DNA of 6,038 nt from Candidatus Halomonas stercoripullorum (GTDB taxonomy: Bacteria; Pseudomonadota; Gammaproteobacteria; Pseudomonadales; Halomonadaceae): contig DXFC01000102.1 of assembly GCA_019114645.1 (NCBI GenBank), forward strand, positions 1-6,038, in the 5' to 3' direction. The notes under the pieces are model-generated. The model was not told where the DNA came from. It was given only the letters and a program-made list of their open reading frames with translations, and made no database searches. Positions 5,555 through 6,038 of this stretch are shown in pieces. Position 1 is the stretch's first letter. Every line of letters starts with the position of its first letter. The position numbers and the translations under genes were made by a program.

Positions 5555-6038
5555 TCAACCCACATCAATGACCTGGATACGGTTGGGATCCGGTGTCTGG
5601 CCGGGGATTTTCGCAGGAGCGGCGAGGCCCAGGTTGTTCTTCTCGAACACCCGGTCGGCACGGTAGCTGGAGCGCACCAGGGGACCGGCGGCCACTTCCA
5701 TGAAGCCCTTCTCCAATCCGAGCTGCCGATAGCGCTCGAACTCCTCGGGTGTCACCCAGCGTTCTACCGGCAAGTGGTTACGTGTCGGCCGTAGATACTG
5801 CCCAAGAGTCACGATATCGACATTGATGGCCCGTAGATCATCCAGAGTGGCGAGGATTTCCTCGTCGGTCTCGCCCAGCCCCAGCATCAGGCTGGTTTTG
5901 GTCAGGACATCGGGGCGGTAACGTTTGGCGTGGGCCAGTACGTCGAGTGTCTTGCGATAACCGGCACGTGGGTCGCGTACGTAGTGGGTCAGGCGCTCCA
6001 CGGTTTCGACGTTCTGGGCGAATACCTGCAGACCGGAA
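5555..6038 (-). CDS. lipA: Lipoyl synthase LipA, C-terminal part (5' end beyond window)
   Basis: Radical-SAM enzyme that inserts two sulfur atoms at C6 and C8 of octanoyl groups placed by LipB. The frame is open through the right edge; about 160 C-terminal residues are visible, while the two N-terminal cysteine cluster motifs lie outside. A GTG at 6001 is an internal Val, not a start, because the preceding residues (FAQNVETVERL) also match LipA. Recognisable blocks are TKTSLMLGLGET, VDIVTLGQYLRPT, NHLPVERWVTPEEF and GPLVRSSY. In the last, RSSY (5663-5674) carries the conserved Ser that ligates the auxiliary iron-sulfur cluster in characterised LipA. The protein continues about 35 residues past RSSY, ending IQVIDVG, with a Pro/Gly-containing tail unlike the short E. 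coli end. It is transcribed towards lipB, so it is not in the same message. Confidence 0.95.
   Translation of the reverse strand, partial: SGLQVFAQNVETVERLTHYVRDPRAGYRKTLDVLAHAKRYRPDVLTKTSLMLGLGETDEEILATLDDLRAINVDIVTLGQYLRPTRNHLPVERWVTPEEFERYRQLGLEKGFMEVAAGPLVRSSYRADRVFEKNNLGLAAPAKIPGQTPDPNRIQVIDVG

Noticed and set aside
1..6038. A novel defence, mobile or biosynthetic system
   Set aside because: Every long gene is a recognisable core-genome cell-wall or lipoate gene, the intergenic spaces are under 100 bases, and there are no array-type repeats, integrase-like genes or compositional breaks visible by eye.

Overview
The window is an ordinary, compact chromosomal block from a gammaproteobacterium. 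It is moderately GC-rich. Gene order and protein details (a lipobox-less MltB, a PBP5 with KTGW, a RlpA with an intact active site) resemble the Pseudomonas/Halomonadaceae type more than the enteric type. I lean towards Halomonas or a relative, but this is an inference from protein character, not an identification. All six + strand genes belong to the conserved elongasome and lipoate cluster rodA-mltB-rlpA-dacA-ybeD-lipB. lipA follows on the opposite strand.

Layout: 1-1043 is rodA, missing roughly 22 N-terminal codons. 1089-2135 encodes an MltB-family lytic transglycosylase with a cleavable signal peptide. 2149-3150 is rlpA, a lipoprotein with a double-psi beta-barrel and a SPOR domain. 3195-4406 is dacA (PBP5). 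4474-4785 is ybeD (DUF493). 4785-5456 is lipB, whose start overlaps the ybeD stop. A 98-base convergent intergenic region (5457-5554) carries two hairpins, the larger a 15-bp perfect stem that probably serves as terminator for both strands. 5555-6038 is the C-terminal part of lipA on the - strand, which runs off the right edge.

The genes form two functional groups. RodA polymerises glycan strands for side-wall growth. The MltB-type enzyme and RlpA cleave glycan strands, and PBP5 trims terminal D-Ala from stem pentapeptides; together they build and remodel the sacculus. LipB transfers octanoate from octanoyl-ACP to lipoyl domains, and LipA inserts sulfur to complete lipoate. YbeD sits between the groups and has no settled function. 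The + strand genes are close (gaps of 45, 13, 44 and 67 bases, then a 1-base overlap), consistent with one transcription unit, with a possible regulatory break only before ybeD.

I found no mobile element, CRISPR array, RNA gene or clearly novel system. The points most worth a look are the inverted lipA, the twin hairpins between lipB and lipA, an 8-G run inside rlpA, the C-terminal tail on LipA, and several start-codon choices.
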